This document shows positions 5,627-5,914 of a stretch of 5,914 nucleotides of DNA, in pieces. The notes below the pieces were generated by a model. The model had not been told where the DNA came from. It saw nothing but the letters and a program-made list of their open reading frames with translations, and made no database searches. The stretch is taken from assembly GCA_030039095.1 (NCBI GenBank), contig JASHQP010000386.1:1-5914 (forward strand), in the 5' to 3' direction. Position numbers and translations under genes: made by a program. The number at the start of each line of letters is the position of its first letter. Positions within the stretch are counted from its first letter, which is position 1. The DNA comes from Streptosporangiaceae bacterium. Its GTDB lineage: Bacteria > Actinomycetota > Actinomycetes > Streptosporangiales > Streptosporangiaceae.

Positions 5627-5671
5627 TTGATCTGTGGCACTCGGTGCCGATACTATCTGCACTAAGTGTCA
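5627..5671 (+). promoter_or_regulatory. mftA promoter with two operator-like sites
   Basis: TTGATC (5627-5632) and TACTAT (5651-5656) are 18 bases apart and make a fair sigma-70-type promoter. The perfect inverted repeat GGCAC-TCG-GTGCC (5636-5648) lies in the spacer. A second, looser one, TGCACTAAGTGTCA (5658-5671, core CACT-A-AGTG), covers the expected start point near 5663. This is a classic repression layout for a TetR protein. The minus strand offers TAGTAT at 5655-5650 as a -10, so mftR could start from the same place. Confidence 0.6.
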
Positions 5672-5683
5672 TTATTAGGCGAC

Positions 5684-5688
5684 GGAGG
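5684..5688 (+). promoter_or_regulatory. mftA ribosome binding site
   Basis: GGAGG lies 5 bases before ATG 5694, a strong signal that fixes the mftA start. The alternative GTG at 5757 has only GAGGAA before it. Confidence 0.8.
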
Positions 5689-5693
5689 TAGCC

Positions 5694-5861
5694 ATGACGC
5701 AGCAGGCCGTAATCGAAGCCACGCCGGCCGAGCCCGAACTCGCCGAGGAAGAAATCGTGGACCGCGCGGGTGAGGTGGACCGCGTTGGTGAGGAGGCGCT
5801 GGTCGCCGACGAGCTGCTGGTCGAAGAGGTCTCGATCGACGGCATGTGCGGTGTCTACTAA
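5694..5861 (+). CDS. mftA: Mycofactocin precursor peptide MftA
   Basis: This 55-aa peptide is the ribosomal precursor of the redox cofactor mycofactocin. It ends VEEVSIDGMCGVY, the hallmark of MftA. In the known pathway MftB binds the leader, the radical-SAM enzyme MftC decarboxylates and cyclises the terminal Val54-Tyr55, MftE cuts the dipeptide-derived core free, and MftD and MftF finish and glycosylate it. The leader (residues 1-46) is strongly acidic. At 55 aa it is longer than the roughly 30-aa mycobacterial form, partly through an in-frame repeat, VDRAGE-VDRVGE (residues 22-33). Its promoter carries two operator-like sites next to divergent mftR. An in-frame GTG at 5757 would give 34 aa, but the ATG has the far better ribosome site. 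mftB is expected beyond the window. Confidence 0.95.
   Translation: MTQQAVIEATPAEPELAEEEIVDRAGEVDRVGEEALVADELLVEEVSIDGMCGVY
5757..5792 (+). repeat. 18-bp in-frame tandem duplication inside mftA
   Basis: 5757-5774 and 5775-5792 agree at 16 of 18 positions, differing only at CG versus TT. They encode VDRAGE and VDRVGE in the leader and leave the C-terminal core untouched. Confidence 0.85.
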
Positions 5862-5914
5862 AACGGGCGCGGCGGCCGCGGGTCGTCCCAGGGAGGCGTC
5901 CCCGGCCCCCCGGG
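5862..5914 (+). other. GC-rich tail after mftA with small stems
   Basis: GGGA-GGCG-TCCC (5891-5902) and CCCGG-CCCC-CCGGG (5901-5914) could form short alternative stems, but the window ends here. They might tune readthrough from mftA into the next gene. No start codon of mftB can be assigned. Confidence 0.25.

Noticed and set aside
5273..5665. Plus- and minus-strand frames across the 40-bp array encoding GMPWAGVPRGSG-like repeats
   Set aside because: The period of 40 is not divisible by three, so no frame gives a regular protein repeat; start signals are absent.

Overview
The window is high-GC DNA of actinobacterial type. The clearest marker is a mycofactocin precursor gene (mftA, 5694-5861) whose peptide ends in the diagnostic IDGMCGVY. 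Mycofactocin and the mycobacterial-type MazEF pair both point to Actinomycetota; I cannot fix a genus.

Left part (1-2470): accessory DNA with decay. A complete IS630-family insertion sequence (6-1254) has matching inverted ends and TA duplications inside a CTAG target. It is followed by a small unrecognised minus-strand reading frame (1275-1478), a PIN-domain (VapC-like) gene whose N-terminus looks broken (1531-1857), about 400 bp with no recognisable gene (1858-2250), and a 45-codon scrap of a NarL/LuxR-type response-regulator receiver domain (2251-2385).

Middle part (2471-3862): an intact PP2C-like phosphatase gene on the plus strand converges, across a 45-bp gap with a hairpin, on a minus-strand MazE-MazF toxin-antitoxin pair. 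mazE appears to be transcribed leaderlessly from a promoter that overlaps an inverted-repeat operator.

Right part (3919-5914): the upstream end of a mycofactocin locus. Two related TetR-family regulators, both resembling MftR, lie in tandem on the minus strand, divergent from mftA. They share almost the same recognition helix (RRTFFRYF). A similar operator-like sequence (GGCACTnGGTGC) lies in the promoter of the distal regulator and in the mftA promoter, so the two proteins probably read the same sites and control themselves and mftA. Two tandem repeats sit in the control regions: a perfect 27-bp duplication between the two regulators and an array of about five 40-bp units between mftR and mftA. 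The mftA leader itself carries an 18-bp in-frame duplication. The rest of the pathway (mftB, mftC and so on) would be expected to the right of the window.
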